From assembly GCA_963822215.1 (NCBI GenBank), contig CAWGGX010000010.1:248001-312000 (forward strand): DNA of 64,000 bases. Reading direction: 5' to 3'. This stretch comes from Roseiarcus sp963822215. GTDB lineage: Bacteria > Pseudomonadota > Alphaproteobacteria > Rhizobiales > Beijerinckiaceae. The position numbers were made by a program, and so were the translations under genes. The notes beneath the pieces were generated by a model that was not told where the DNA came from, ran no database searches, and was given only the letters and a program-made list of their open reading frames with translations. How positions within the stretch are numbered: the stretch's first letter is position 1; the number at the start of each line of letters is the position of its first letter. This document shows, piece after piece, positions 48,998 through 57,989 of this stretch.

Positions 48998-49085
48998 GGA
49001 ACGGGCCCCAAGGATCAGCCGAAACTTTTGACGATGCGGCCGCCGCCGCTCAAGCCTTTTTGACGTTCAGCGCCGCGCGGGCGTC

Positions 49086-49799
49086 TTAAGGCCGGCGTCG
49101 CAGCGCCTCGTCGTCGCCGGCAAGCAACGCCCTAGAGATCGTCCGCTCCCGGCTGACGACGACGGTCACGAACTCGCTTGCCCCGCCCCGCATCGCGCCG
49201 AAGGCGGAATACCCGCGCTCGAGAAACGCCTGCATCTCGCCGAGCCCGGCCAGAACTGCAGGCCCGCGCATCATCTTCAGCGTCACGCCGATGAAGTGGA
49301 CATGGGTCAGCTTGTCGAGCGCCTTGCCGAGAAGTTCGATCAGGTCGATCTGGCGGGCGCGGTCCTCGACGCGGTCGATCGTCCGATAGGCGTCGGCGTA
49401 GGCCGCCTCGTCGATCGTCGCGGCGCGCTCGCCGAGCGCCTCGACCATCGCGCCGTCGAGGCTTTCGGACAGGGCGTTCAACTCGACCGCATGTGCGACG
49501 GTCGCGAGGCCTGAGTCCGGCAGGACGCGCGTCATGACCGGCACGATCCGGCGCACCTCCACGATATTGCGCCCGATGTCCTCCGGTCCGTACAGGTCGG
49601 TCAGGAAGAATTTCGCCGCGGCATGGAAACGGCGGCTTTCCAAGAGGTCGCGATGCGTGCGCGCCAGCCGCCCCGCCTGCCAGACGCGCAGCCGGCTCCG
49701 TTTTTCACTGAACGCGGCGTCCTCCGCCGTACGCGCCCGCAACGCCTCCGAGCGGTCGAGCTCGGCGAGCAGCAGGTCGCGATAGGTGTCTTTGGTCAT
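49086..49799 (-). CDS. Conserved hypothetical protein (FFLTDLYGP motif)
   Basis: A 237-residue soluble, helical protein that I do not recognise as a named enzyme. It has a charged N terminus, a region RLARTHRDLLESRRFHAAAKFFLTDLYGPEDIGRN (about 43-77) that looks strongly conserved in type, and long amphipathic helices after it. No signal peptide, membrane segment or catalytic motif is evident. It is divergent from the wax-ester synthase gene with about 110 bp between starts, so shared control is possible. The start ATG 49799 fits the window's codon use. Confidence 0.7.
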   Translation of the reverse strand: MTKDTYRDLLLAELDRSEALRARTAEDAAFSEKRSRLRVWQAGRLARTHRDLLESRRFHAAAKFFLTDLYGPEDIGRNIVEVRRIVPVMTRVLPDSGLATVAHAVELNALSESLDGAMVEALGERAATIDEAAYADAYRTIDRVEDRARQIDLIELLGKALDKLTHVHFIGVTLKMMRGPAVLAGLGEMQAFLERGYSAFGAMRGGASEFVTVVVSRERTISRALLAGDDEALRRRP

Positions 49800-49910
49800 C
49801 GCGACGCCTGTATAGCCAATCGGCGTAGGCGGGTCGCCCTAAACATACCCGGGCCGGCCTTTTTGCGCCCGGTCAAACGCGCTAGAAGGATGAGAGGCAG
49901 GGAGAAAACG

Positions 49911-51368
49911 ATGAGCCGTCGGGAGCGCATGTCGTCGGTCGACACGACTTGGCTGCGTATGGACCGCCCGAACAACCTGATGATGATCGTCGGCGTCTGG
50001 ATACTGGCAGGGCCGGTCGACGTCGAACGGGTTGAGGCCCAGATCGTCGAAGGCTTAATGACCTACCGTCGCTATCGTCAGATGGTCGAGCGCACGCCCG
50101 GCGCGATCTTTTGGCGCGATGACCCCAATTTCGACCTCAGTCATCATATCCGACGTGTCCGCCTGCCGGGGCGCGGCGGCAAGCGTGCGCTCGAACGCCT
50201 CGCCGGCGAGCTCGCCTCCGAGCCGCTCGATCCCAACCATCCGCTCTGGACGGTGCATTTCGTCGACAAATACGAGGGCGGCGCCGCGGTGATCTTCCGC
50301 ATGCACCACGCCATCGCCGACGGCATGGCGTTGATGGACGTCACGATGAAGCTCGTCGACGGGCCGCAACGGCGATCGGGCCACGCATCGGCCGAGCACG
50401 AGGAGGAGGGCTGGCTGCAGAGCGTGATGGCGCCCGTCGTCGCGGCGATCAATGCGGGCGCCGGGGCATCGAGCTCGACCGTGAAGGCGGCCCTCGGCCT
50501 CGCTCGCAATCCGCTGCGCGCGGCAGGCCTGTTGCGCGACGGCGCGGGCGTCGCCAGCGAGCTCGCCTATCTGCTTCTCATGTCGAGCGATAGCGCGACG
50601 CGATTCAAGGGCAAACCGAGAGGAACGAAACGCGTCGCCTGGTGTGAGCCGATCGCGCTGCCCGAGGTCAAGGCGGTCAGCCGGGCGCTCGGATGTTCGA
50701 TGAACGACCTTCTGCTCTCCTGCGTCGCCGGCTCGATGCGCCGCTACCTTGCCGACTGCGGCGACAGGACTGAGGGGGTGGAATGCCGGGCCCTGGTGCC
50801 GATCAACCTGCGCGAGCCCGGCGACGTCGAACTCGGCAACCGCTTCGGCATCATCGCTGTCGAACTGCCGGTCGGCATCGAGCATCCGCTCGAACGGCTT
50901 ATGACGGTCCGCCAACGGATGCTGGCGCTCAAGACCTCGTACGAGCCGAGGACCACGCTCGGGCTCTTCGCCGCTCTCGGCTACTTGCCGAAACTCGTGG
51001 AGGACCAGCTCTTCGACCTTCTCGTCAGCCGCTCGACCGCAGTGATGACCAATGTGCCGGGTCCGTCCGAACCGCTCACTGTCGCCGGCAGCGTCTTGAA
51101 GCAGTCGCTGTTCTGGGTGCCCCAGACAGCCGACACCGGCATGGGCGTGTCGATCCTGTCCTACGCCGGCAAGGTGCAGTTCGGCCTGATCACGGATATC
51201 GCGCTGACGCCGAACCCCGAGGCGGTGGTCCGCCATTTCCCCGAGGAGTTCGAGACCTATCTCTACTACGTGCTGCTCGATCCGCCTCCCGCGGAGGCGG
51301 GAGGCAAGAAGCCGTCGTCGATCCGCGGGCCCAGGACGACGGCGGAAGCGGGCGGGGTTCAAGCCTGA
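49911..51368 (+). CDS. Wax-ester synthase/diacylglycerol acyltransferase (WS/DGAT)
   Basis: A 485-residue bifunctional acyltransferase making wax esters or triacylglycerol from acyl-CoA. The catalytic motif is MHHAIADGMALMDV (HHxxxDG, about 130-136). Other family blocks are FDLSHHIRRVRLPG, EPLDPNHPLWTVHFV, LVPINLREPGDVELGNRFG and VMTNVPGPSEPL. GGGAGAAAACG lies before ATG 49911, which gives MSRRERMSSVDTTWLRMD, the usual N terminus. Together with PHB depolymerase it suggests neutral-lipid storage capacity. Confidence 0.92.
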   Translation: MSRRERMSSVDTTWLRMDRPNNLMMIVGVWILAGPVDVERVEAQIVEGLMTYRRYRQMVERTPGAIFWRDDPNFDLSHHIRRVRLPGRGGKRALERLAGELASEPLDPNHPLWTVHFVDKYEGGAAVIFRMHHAIADGMALMDVTMKLVDGPQRRSGHASAEHEEEGWLQSVMAPVVAAINAGAGASSSTVKAALGLARNPLRAAGLLRDGAGVASELAYLLLMSSDSATRFKGKPRGTKRVAWCEPIALPEVKAVSRALGCSMNDLLLSCVAGSMRRYLADCGDRTEGVECRALVPINLREPGDVELGNRFGIIAVELPVGIEHPLERLMTVRQRMLALKTSYEPRTTLGLFAALGYLPKLVEDQLFDLLVSRSTAVMTNVPGPSEPLTVAGSVLKQSLFWVPQTADTGMGVSILSYAGKVQFGLITDIALTPNPEAVVRHFPEEFETYLYYVLLDPPPAEAGGKKPSSIRGPRTTAEAGGVQA

Positions 51369-51434
51369 ACGACGGGCGCGCCGAGGCGTCGGTCGATGTG
51401 GACGCCAGGCGGGAGCCGGACCGCGTCGCTTAAG

Positions 51435-54400
51435 TCATCCGATCGTCATCAGGCTCGCGTTGCCCCCTGCTGCGGCGGTGTTGATGGCGGTCGCACGCTC
51501 TTCGAAGAGAGCCGCAAGATCGTAATCCTCGCCCGCGGCAAGCCGGTCGGGCGTCAGTGCCTGAAGCCGGACGATCGGGCCAGGCCGCGCCGCCAGCCGG
51601 CGCAGCGCGTCGGCGACCGCATCCGCCTCGCAGGCGACGAGCGCGCCGGCGAGCGCCGGCGCATCGAGGGGAGATAAAGCCATTTCGATGCGGCGGGCAA
51701 GCTCCAGCGGCAGGCCTTTCAGGGTCGCGACGACGCCAGCGCCGACGATTGCGTCGTTGCCGGTCGCCAGGATCGTCCCGATCTGCACCAGCGCTGCGCC
51801 CCGGTTGATCGCGACGGCTGCGATGCGACCGCGCCGGCGCAAGGCGTACAGGTTCCGTTCGCCGACCGGTCCCGGGAGCTCGACGCGCGCGCCCAGCGGC
51901 GAGCGGGCCATGAGCCCGACACAGCGTTCGGCTTCCGCCGGATGGCCCGAGGCGCGTAGCCAGGCGGTGAACGCACGTATCGCGTTGAGGGCGGCGCCGT
52001 CCCCTTCGAGCCCCTCGAGCGCGCCGGGGGTTGGTTCGGCGAGCAGGCGCGCGAGATAGAGCGGGCCGCCGGCTTTGGGGCCGGTTCCCGAGAGCCGCGA
52101 GCCGCCGAACGGCTGGACCCCGACCGTCGCGCCGATCACGTTGCGGTTGATATAGATGTTGCCGGCTTCGATCCGCTCGGTGACGCGCGCGATCGTCTCG
52201 TCGATCCGTGTGTGCAAGCCGAAGGTGAGGCCGTAACCGGCCGCATTGATCGCGTCGATCAGCGCGTCGAGCCCATCGCGCCGATACCGCAGCACATGGA
52301 GCACGGGGCCGAACACCTCGCGCTCGACGTCCGCCACTCGCGTCACTTCAACGATCGCCGGCGCGACGAAGGACCCGCGCCGGCCTGCTTTGGGCGCTTC
52401 GGCCTGCGTCAAGGAGAATCCGCGCCCGCGCATCGCCTCGACATGGCCCTGAATCGCCTCGGCCGCCTCGACTGTGATGATCGGGCCGACGTCCGTCGAC
52501 AGGCGCCTCGGATCGCCGACCTCGAGCTCCGCCATCGCCCCTTTCAGCATCGCCAGCATCGAGTCGGCGGCGTCCTCCTGAAGGCACAGGATGCGCAGGG
52601 CCGAGCAGCGCTGGCCGGCCGAATCGAAGGCCGACGCCATCACGTCGGCCGCCACCTGCTCCGGCAAGGCGGACGAATCTACGACCATCGCGTTGATCCC
52701 GCCGGTCTCGGCGATCAGCGGCAAAGGCGCGCCGCTTCGGGTCAGCCGGCCGGCGAGCTGCTTCTCGATGAGCCGTGCGACCGCCGTCGAGCCGGTGAAG
52801 ACCACACCCTGAATACGAGGATCCGCAACGACCGCCGCGCCGACCTCGCCCGCGCCCGGAACCAGCGCCAGCGCGGTCGGCGGGACGCCCGCATCGTGCA
52901 GGATCCGAACGGCTTCGGCGGCGATCAACGGCGTCTCCTCGGCGGGCTTGGCGACGACCGCGTTGCCGGCGGCAAGCGCCGCCGCGACCTGGCCGGTGAA
53001 GATCGCCAGCGGGAAGTTCCATGGGCTGATGCAGGCGACGACGCCAAGCGGCTGAGTTCCCGGAGTCAGGACGCGAACGGCTTCAGCCGCATAATAACGC
53101 AGGAAGTCGACCGCCTCACGCACCTCGGCCACGGCGTTGGCGTAGGTCTTCCCCGCCTCGCGTACGATGAGTCCGATGAGATCGTCGGTTCGGTCTTCGA
53201 GTGCGTCGGCCGCATGGCGCAGGACCGCGGCGCGCTCGTTCGGCGGGGTCGCCGCCCAGCCGGACGCAGCCTCCACTGCGGCGTCGATTGCCGCGGCGAC
53301 CTCGTCGGGGCGCGCGGCCCGCGTCCATCCGACGACATCCGAGCGATCACCCGGATTCAGCACCGCATCGCCCGTCTCGTTCGCCGGGGCTCCTGGCGGG
53401 AAGCCACGGCGCTGAACGCGTCCGCTCGCTTCGAGCCCATCGGCGAGCGCCGCGAGACGGCGTTCGTCGGACAGGTCGAGGCCGCGCGAGTTCAGCCGTT
53501 CCGAGCCGTATAGACTGCGCGGCAGCCGGATTTTGTCGTGCGGCGCGCCGATCGGCTGAATGCGGCTGGCGACTTCGACCGGATTGGCGACGAGCTCGTC
53601 GATCGACACGCTCGCATCGGCGATCCGGTTGACGAACGACGTGTTGGCGCCGTTTTCGAGCAACCGGCGCACGAGGTAGGCGAGCAAGGTTTCGTGTGAG
53701 CCGACAGGAGCATAGACGCGACAGGGGCGGTCGAGCTTGTCGCGTCCCACCACCTCTTCATAGAGCGGCTCGCCCATCCCGTGCAGACACTGGAACTCGT
53801 ATTGCCCGCGATAGAAGTTCGGCCCCGCCATTGTCAGGATCGAAGCGAGCGTCTGGGCGTTGTGGGTGGCGAATTGCGGGTAGATCGCGTCGGGGGCCGC
53901 GAGCAGCTTGCGTGCGCAAGCCAGGAAGCTCACGTCGGTGTGGACCTTACGGGTGAAGACGGGGAACTCGTCCTGGCCCTCGATCTGGGCGCGCTTGATC
54001 TCCGAATCCCAATAGGCGCCCTTGACCAACCGGATCATCAGCCGTCGGCGAGCGCGGCGCGCGAGGTCGACCAGCCAGTCGACCACGACGGCGCAGCGCT
54101 TGCCATAGGCCTGGATCACGAAGCCGAGACCGTTCCAGCCCGCCAGATTCGGGTCGAGGCTCAGCGCCTCGAGGATATCGAGCGACAGATCGAGCCGGTC
54201 GGTCTCCTCGGCGTCGATGTTGAGCCCGATGTCGTAGGATCGGGCCAGGGCGGAAAGATGCCGAATGCGCGGCAGAAGCTCGCCCATGACGCGGGCGCGC
54301 TTGCTGCGCTGGTAGCGCGGGTGCAGCGCCGACAGCTTGATCGAGACGCCCGGCCCCTCATAGATGCCACGCTTGCTGGACGCCCGGCCGATGGCGTGCA

Positions 54401-55103
54401 CCGCGCGCTCGTATTCGGCGAGATAGCGGGTTGCGTCCTCGGCCGTGGTCGCAGCCTCGCCGAGCATGTCGTAAGAGAAGGTAAAGCCTCGCGCCTCGCG
54501 CTCGCGGCTCGCGTTGAGCGCCTCCTCTATGGTCCGGCCGGTGACGAACTGCTCTCCCATCAGCCGCATGGCGACATCGACGCCGGCGCGGATCAGCGGT
54601 TCGCCGCCGCGCGCGATGAGTCGCGTCAGCGCGGCACCGAGCGTCTGCTCGCTCGACGTGCCGGCGAGCTTGCCGGTCAGCACGAGGCCCCAGGTCGCGG
54701 CGTTGACGAACAGCGACGGGCTATTGCCGACATGGGCGCGCCAGTCGCCCGGCGCGAGCTTGTCGCGAATGAGCGCGTCGCGCGTGGCGGCGTCGGGTGT
54801 GCGCAGCAGCGCCTCGGCGAGGCACATCAGCGCCACGCCTTCCTGGCTCGACAGCGAATATTCGTGAATGAGCCCTTCGACGCCGCTCGCGCGCGACTTT
54901 GCACGCAGCCGCGTCGCCAGGTTGCGCGCCGTCGCCTCGACCCGATTGTCCTCATCAGGCGTGAGCGCCGCGAGCGCAATGAGCGGCGGCAGGCATTCCG
55001 GCTCGGACCGCCGGTACGCCTGCGTGATCGCCGCCCGCAACGGGCTCTGAGCGACGATCTCGTGACGGAACGCGGCGAAGGGGTTTGCGGACATGACGTT
55101 CAA
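51435..55103 (-). CDS. putA: Bifunctional proline dehydrogenase/L-glutamate-gamma-semialdehyde dehydrogenase
   Basis: A 1222-residue enzyme oxidising proline to glutamate. The proline dehydrogenase barrel (about 60-480) has YEGPGVSIKLSALHPRY, RLVKGAYWDSEIKRAQ and PQFATHNAQTLAS. The dehydrogenase half (about 550-1010) has CISPWNFPLAIFTGQVAAALAAGNAVVAKPAEETPLIA, IAETGGINAMVVDSS (catalytic Glu) and SAFDSAGQRCSALRIL (catalytic Cys). A C-terminal domain of about 200 residues follows, as in the longer PutA class. The N-terminal ribbon-helix-helix DNA-binding domain of enteric PutA is absent, so it is not self-repressing. No separate regulator is adjacent. Confidence 0.96.
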   Translation of the reverse strand: MNVMSANPFAAFRHEIVAQSPLRAAITQAYRRSEPECLPPLIALAALTPDEDNRVEATARNLATRLRAKSRASGVEGLIHEYSLSSQEGVALMCLAEALLRTPDAATRDALIRDKLAPGDWRAHVGNSPSLFVNAATWGLVLTGKLAGTSSEQTLGAALTRLIARGGEPLIRAGVDVAMRLMGEQFVTGRTIEEALNASREREARGFTFSYDMLGEAATTAEDATRYLAEYERAVHAIGRASSKRGIYEGPGVSIKLSALHPRYQRSKRARVMGELLPRIRHLSALARSYDIGLNIDAEETDRLDLSLDILEALSLDPNLAGWNGLGFVIQAYGKRCAVVVDWLVDLARRARRRLMIRLVKGAYWDSEIKRAQIEGQDEFPVFTRKVHTDVSFLACARKLLAAPDAIYPQFATHNAQTLASILTMAGPNFYRGQYEFQCLHGMGEPLYEEVVGRDKLDRPCRVYAPVGSHETLLAYLVRRLLENGANTSFVNRIADASVSIDELVANPVEVASRIQPIGAPHDKIRLPRSLYGSERLNSRGLDLSDERRLAALADGLEASGRVQRRGFPPGAPANETGDAVLNPGDRSDVVGWTRAARPDEVAAAIDAAVEAASGWAATPPNERAAVLRHAADALEDRTDDLIGLIVREAGKTYANAVAEVREAVDFLRYYAAEAVRVLTPGTQPLGVVACISPWNFPLAIFTGQVAAALAAGNAVVAKPAEETPLIAAEAVRILHDAGVPPTALALVPGAGEVGAAVVADPRIQGVVFTGSTAVARLIEKQLAGRLTRSGAPLPLIAETGGINAMVVDSSALPEQVAADVMASAFDSAGQRCSALRILCLQEDAADSMLAMLKGAMAELEVGDPRRLSTDVGPIITVEAAEAIQGHVEAMRGRGFSLTQAEAPKAGRRGSFVAPAIVEVTRVADVEREVFGPVLHVLRYRRDGLDALIDAINAAGYGLTFGLHTRIDETIARVTERIEAGNIYINRNVIGATVGVQPFGGSRLSGTGPKAGGPLYLARLLAEPTPGALEGLEGDGAALNAIRAFTAWLRASGHPAEAERCVGLMARSPLGARVELPGPVGERNLYALRRRGRIAAVAINRGAALVQIGTILATGNDAIVGAGVVATLKGLPLELARRIEMALSPLDAPALAGALVACEADAVADALRRLAARPGPIVRLQALTPDRLAAGEDYDLAALFEERATAINTAAAGGNASLMTIG

Positions 55104-55205
55104 CTCCGAGCCGATGTCTGCAGTCGGACGATCGATCGTATGCCCTCTATGCCCTCGCGCTCAACTCATTCCAGGAAGGGCGAAGCGGGGATTGCCGACG
55201 ATCTA

Positions 55206-55310
55206 GTGAAGCGTTTCCAAAATTCGAATCATATCCTGCCGATTGAGTTCCAACGTTTCGGACGCGAGGGGTCAGGGCCGCCAGCGTGACGCTTCAAGGT
55301 ATCGATGGAC
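55206..55310. repeat. 105-bp direct repeat, copy 1
   Basis: This copy matches 55801-55904 over its whole length, with shared blocks CGAATCATATCC, TTCGGACGCGAGGGG, GCCAGCGTGA and ATCGATGGAC and scattered substitutions. The two copies are in the same orientation, 595 bp apart. Together they bracket an iterated TTCCCTGTTCCG array and a 22-bp palindrome. Confidence 0.8.
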
Positions 55311-55455
55311 GAGAGCAAGATGGATTTTGCACGAGCGGCGCGGCTCGTCGGACCCTTCACGAGGGCGAGCCTCCCCGGTTGGGGAAGGGAGTCCTGGCCG
55401 CCCGTTACAACCCGGCCGCGCCCGGCGCCGCGCCCCGTTTCTACCCACCTGTTCT

Positions 55456-55521
55456 TTCCCTGTTCCGTGCGAAAAACGCCTGATAATTCCCTGTTCCGGA
55501 CGTTGGAAATTCCCTGTTCCG
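55456..55521. repeat. Three TTCCCTGTTCCG motifs in array
   Basis: TTCCCTGTTCCG occurs at 55456-55467, 55487-55498 and 55510-55521, with spacings of 31 and 23 bases. No gene lies here. Similar short motifs recur upstream of 830 bp in this window in degenerate form (TTTCCA). Confidence 0.75.
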
Positions 55522-55615
55522 CGACCGATCCGACCTGCAACCAGTGGGTTGCAATTCCGTCAACGCGATGACATTGCAAGGCTTTCTGGAACAAAGCGCC
55601 GACCGCGGCGAAAAA

Positions 55616-55637
55616 AATTCCCTGCTAGCAGGGAATT
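55616..55637. repeat. 22-bp perfect palindrome
   Basis: AATTCCCTGCT followed directly by AGCAGGGAATT is a perfect 11+11 palindrome in a gene-free region. It shares TTCCCTG with the array just upstream. It could be a protein-binding site or part of a repeat unit. Confidence 0.75.
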
Positions 55638-55800
55638 CGGATCGGCCGCGGCGGACCCGCGAGCGAGACGATCTTGAGCCGAATCGGCTTCCCGAGCGCG
55701 CAGCCGCTTCGGTTCTTGGAAGGCGGATGGTCGCGGAGCCTTCGCCCCCCGGGAGTCGCGTCTATTCGGGATGCGCGCGAACCGCAAGTCATCCCCGGTC

Positions 55801-55904
55801 GTGAAGCGCTTGCAAAACTCGAATCATATCCCACCGATGGAACTCCAATTTCGGACGCGAGGGGCCAGGGGCTGCCAGCGTGAAGCTTCAACAAATCGAT
55901 GGAC
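55801..55904. repeat. 105-bp direct repeat, copy 2
   Basis: Second copy of the repeat at 55206-55310. Its last base touches the stop codon of the TusA-like gene (minus strand), so the repeat forms that gene's 3' flank. The 490 bp between the copies contain no credible gene. Confidence 0.8.
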
Positions 55905-56173
55905 TAGATCCCGCCCCCTCGAGCTTGCCGCCGAATGAGAAACCTCAGCACGCCCCCGTCGGAACTCCGATCCTCGAGCGCATCGCCGCATTCGAAAACA
56001 CAATGCGGGACGTCGATGGCCGACAGCGGATCGGTGCACTCGACCAGAAGCGTGGCGCCGGACGCCATCGCGTTCAGCGCCTTCCGGGTGCGCAACGCGG
56101 GAAGAGGGCAGGTGAGCCCTTTGAGATCGAGGATGATCGGTTCGTCCGAGTTCGTCGTCGATTTGTCGCTCAT
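55904..56173 (-). CDS. TusA/SirA-like sulfur carrier protein
   Basis: An 89-residue sulfur-relay protein. LDLKGLTCPLPALRTRKALNAMASG contains the CPxP motif (Cys about 22) that carries persulfide. The C-terminal half (DPLSAIDVPHCVFECGDALED) fits the two-layer TusA fold. Members feed sulfur to tRNA thiolation, molybdenum cofactor or sulfur oxidation. It sits 30 bp downstream of an alpha/beta-hydrolase gene on the same strand. TusA proper cannot be told from a related SirA-like paralogue. Confidence 0.85.
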   Translation of the reverse strand: MSDKSTTNSDEPIILDLKGLTCPLPALRTRKALNAMASGATLLVECTDPLSAIDVPHCVFECGDALEDRSSDGGVLRFLIRRQARGGGI

Positions 56174-56203
56174 GCTGCGTGTCTGCCGATGTCCCGTCCA
56201 GAT

Positions 56204-57010
56204 TCAGCCCGTCTGTCTGCGCAGGAACGCAAGGGTTTTCTCGTTGAATTCGGCCACGCTTTCATAGATCGGCGCATGCGCGCAGGTTTCGAAGACAACG
56301 AGTTCGCTGCCCCCGATGCCCGTCTTCATCGGGTCGGCGAAACGAGTCGACGTGGCCAGGTCATGGCGCCCGAAGGTGATCTGGGTTGGGGCCGAGATTG
56401 CGCCGAGCTGGGCGAGGGCGTCGTGACCGATCACCGCGTTTGACTGGCGGATGAAGGCGTCGAGCGGCTGTTGCGGCCGGCTGCGAACGAAGGCGGCGAG
56501 TTGCTCGATATAGTCGGGCTTGGAGGCGTAGAGCTCAGGGGTGAAGCACCAGGGAAATATGCCCTGGATGACCATCTCCGGAACGCTGCCAAGCCCTTTC
56601 GCGATCGTCTGCCAGCCTTGAACGACCGTTTTGAGGAAGGGGTCGGTTTTGGTCCAGCCGCTGTGCAGGGACAAGGACTTGACCCTCTCGGGATATTTGC
56701 TGGCGAGCCAGAGGCCGGCAGCTGCGCCGAGCGACAGGCCGCTCACATGCGCCCGCTCCAGCCCTATGACGTGCATGAACGCGGCGATGTCATCGGCGAA
56801 GAGTTCGGTCGAATAGGGGCCGTCCGGCTTGTCGCTTTCCCCCGCGCCGCGCGGATCGACCGAAATGCATGTGAAGTGTTTCGCGTAGTCCGCGACCTGA
56901 AACGCATAGCAGGCGTTGTCCGCCGCCAGATAAGGAATGAGGATCAGCGGCTCCCCGGCGCCCTGCTGTTCGTAATTGATGGTGATGTCGTTGGCTGTGA
57001 CTTTGGGCAT
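56204..57010 (-). CDS. Alpha/beta-fold hydrolase
   Basis: A 268-residue hydrolase. The nucleophile elbow is VSGLSLGAAAGLWLA (Ser about 94, GLSLG). The acid is probably in TFGRHDLATSTRF and the catalytic His in ETCAHAPIYESV. The oxyanion segment is PYLAADNACYAFQ, and VDPRGAGESDKPDGPYS is the usual strand-loop. Such proteins include esterases, haloperoxidase-like enzymes and aminoacrylate or enol-lactone hydrolases; the substrate cannot be chosen. It may be co-transcribed with the TusA-like gene. Confidence 0.85.
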   Translation of the reverse strand: MPKVTANDITINYEQQGAGEPLILIPYLAADNACYAFQVADYAKHFTCISVDPRGAGESDKPDGPYSTELFADDIAAFMHVIGLERAHVSGLSLGAAAGLWLASKYPERVKSLSLHSGWTKTDPFLKTVVQGWQTIAKGLGSVPEMVIQGIFPWCFTPELYASKPDYIEQLAAFVRSRPQQPLDAFIRQSNAVIGHDALAQLGAISAPTQITFGRHDLATSTRFADPMKTGIGGSELVVFETCAHAPIYESVAEFNEKTLAFLRRQTG

Positions 57011-57261
57011 CGCGCCCTCCCTTCCTGACGCCGGCTACGCTCGTTGGCGCGCGTCGGCAGGAGGCTAGGTCCGAGGGCCGGCTCCGACAAGCTGAATTGT
57101 TTTTCAAAACCGGAATTCGATCGGCGGACGGCTGGCCGGAAGGGGGCGCGCCATGCTTAAGGCCCGCTGGAACGCCGGCGTCCTCGGACTGCCGCTCGAC
57201 GGCGCCGGAATCCCTGGGCCGGCGTCGTTAGCGCATTCCCCCGCGCGGCGCCAGGTCTCGC

Positions 57262-57985
57262 CTATTTTCCGCGAGCGAAGGCCGTGTTGATGATGGCCGC
57301 CTGAGCCGGATCGAGCGCGAGCTTGGCGACGAAGCCAGAGCGGCGGGCGGTGTCGGCCTCTACATGCAGGCCCGCGGCGTCGGGATGGCCAGCAAATGCG
57401 GCGTCAATCGCGCTGATACGGGCCGCGGCGGCGGCCAACAGGATGAGGTCTCTCGCGGTCTGCAGCGGGGCGATAAGCGCGCCGTCGCGGTCACGGCTCG
57501 CGGCGGCGCCGACTTCGGCCGAGAGCGCCTCGGCGTCCCAGGCGAGGCCAATCAGCCGCGCGCTCGATCCGCGAAGGCTCGCCGCGGCAAGCAGGCCTTC
57601 GGCGGTGTCGATGGAAGCGACGATCGCCGTCGCGCCATCCTCGAGCGCGTTCAGCGCCTCGCACAAAGCGAGCTTCGAAGACAGCCGCTGCACGTCCGGC
57701 GCCCCACGAGTTCCTCGGCAGCATCACCGCGAAAGGCGCAGCCGGCATGATGGCGTCGAGGTCGCGGTCCGTTTCGCCGGAATCGAGCGGGCTCAGCCGC
57801 ACGATCAAGGCCGGCGCCTTGAGATGGCGCGTCTCCTCGATCAGGGCGCCCGCCGCGTTCGCCCGCGCCGGCTCGCGCCGCTCGGCCGCGAGGTCGAGAT
57901 CGATCACGACCGCGTGCGCTTGGCTTGCGAGCGCCGCCGTTAGCCTCGCCGCGTCGTCGCCCGGCGTCAGGAGGAGCGAGCGCAT
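57262..57985 (-). pseudogene. HpcH/HpaI-CitE-like aldolase/lyase, frameshifted
   Basis: Two frames together encode a CitE-like TIM-barrel lyase of about 240 residues. The first, from ATG 57985, reads MRSLLLTPGDDAARLTAALA and APFAVMLPR. The second continues as GAPDVQRLSSKLALCEAL through IGLAWDAEAL to ALDPAQAAIINTAF. Removing one A of the AA at 57711-57712 (minus strand) joins them exactly as LPRTRGAPDV. The key residues PGDDAARL and HPDAAGLHV fit the family. It is 4 bp from the MaoC-type gene, so the two formed an operon, perhaps for a malyl-CoA-type ester. It could be a pseudogene or a consensus error. Confidence 0.8.
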
Positions 57986-57989
57986 TGGC

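Noticed and set aside
55456..55521. TTCCCTGTTCCG array as a CRISPR
   Set aside because: Repeats are only 12 bp with unequal 11-19 bp gaps, there are three copies and no cas genes.
55456..55637. Iterons of a replication origin
   Set aside because: There is no DnaA-box cluster, no replication protein gene and no partition gene nearby. The motif reads as a dispersed repeat.
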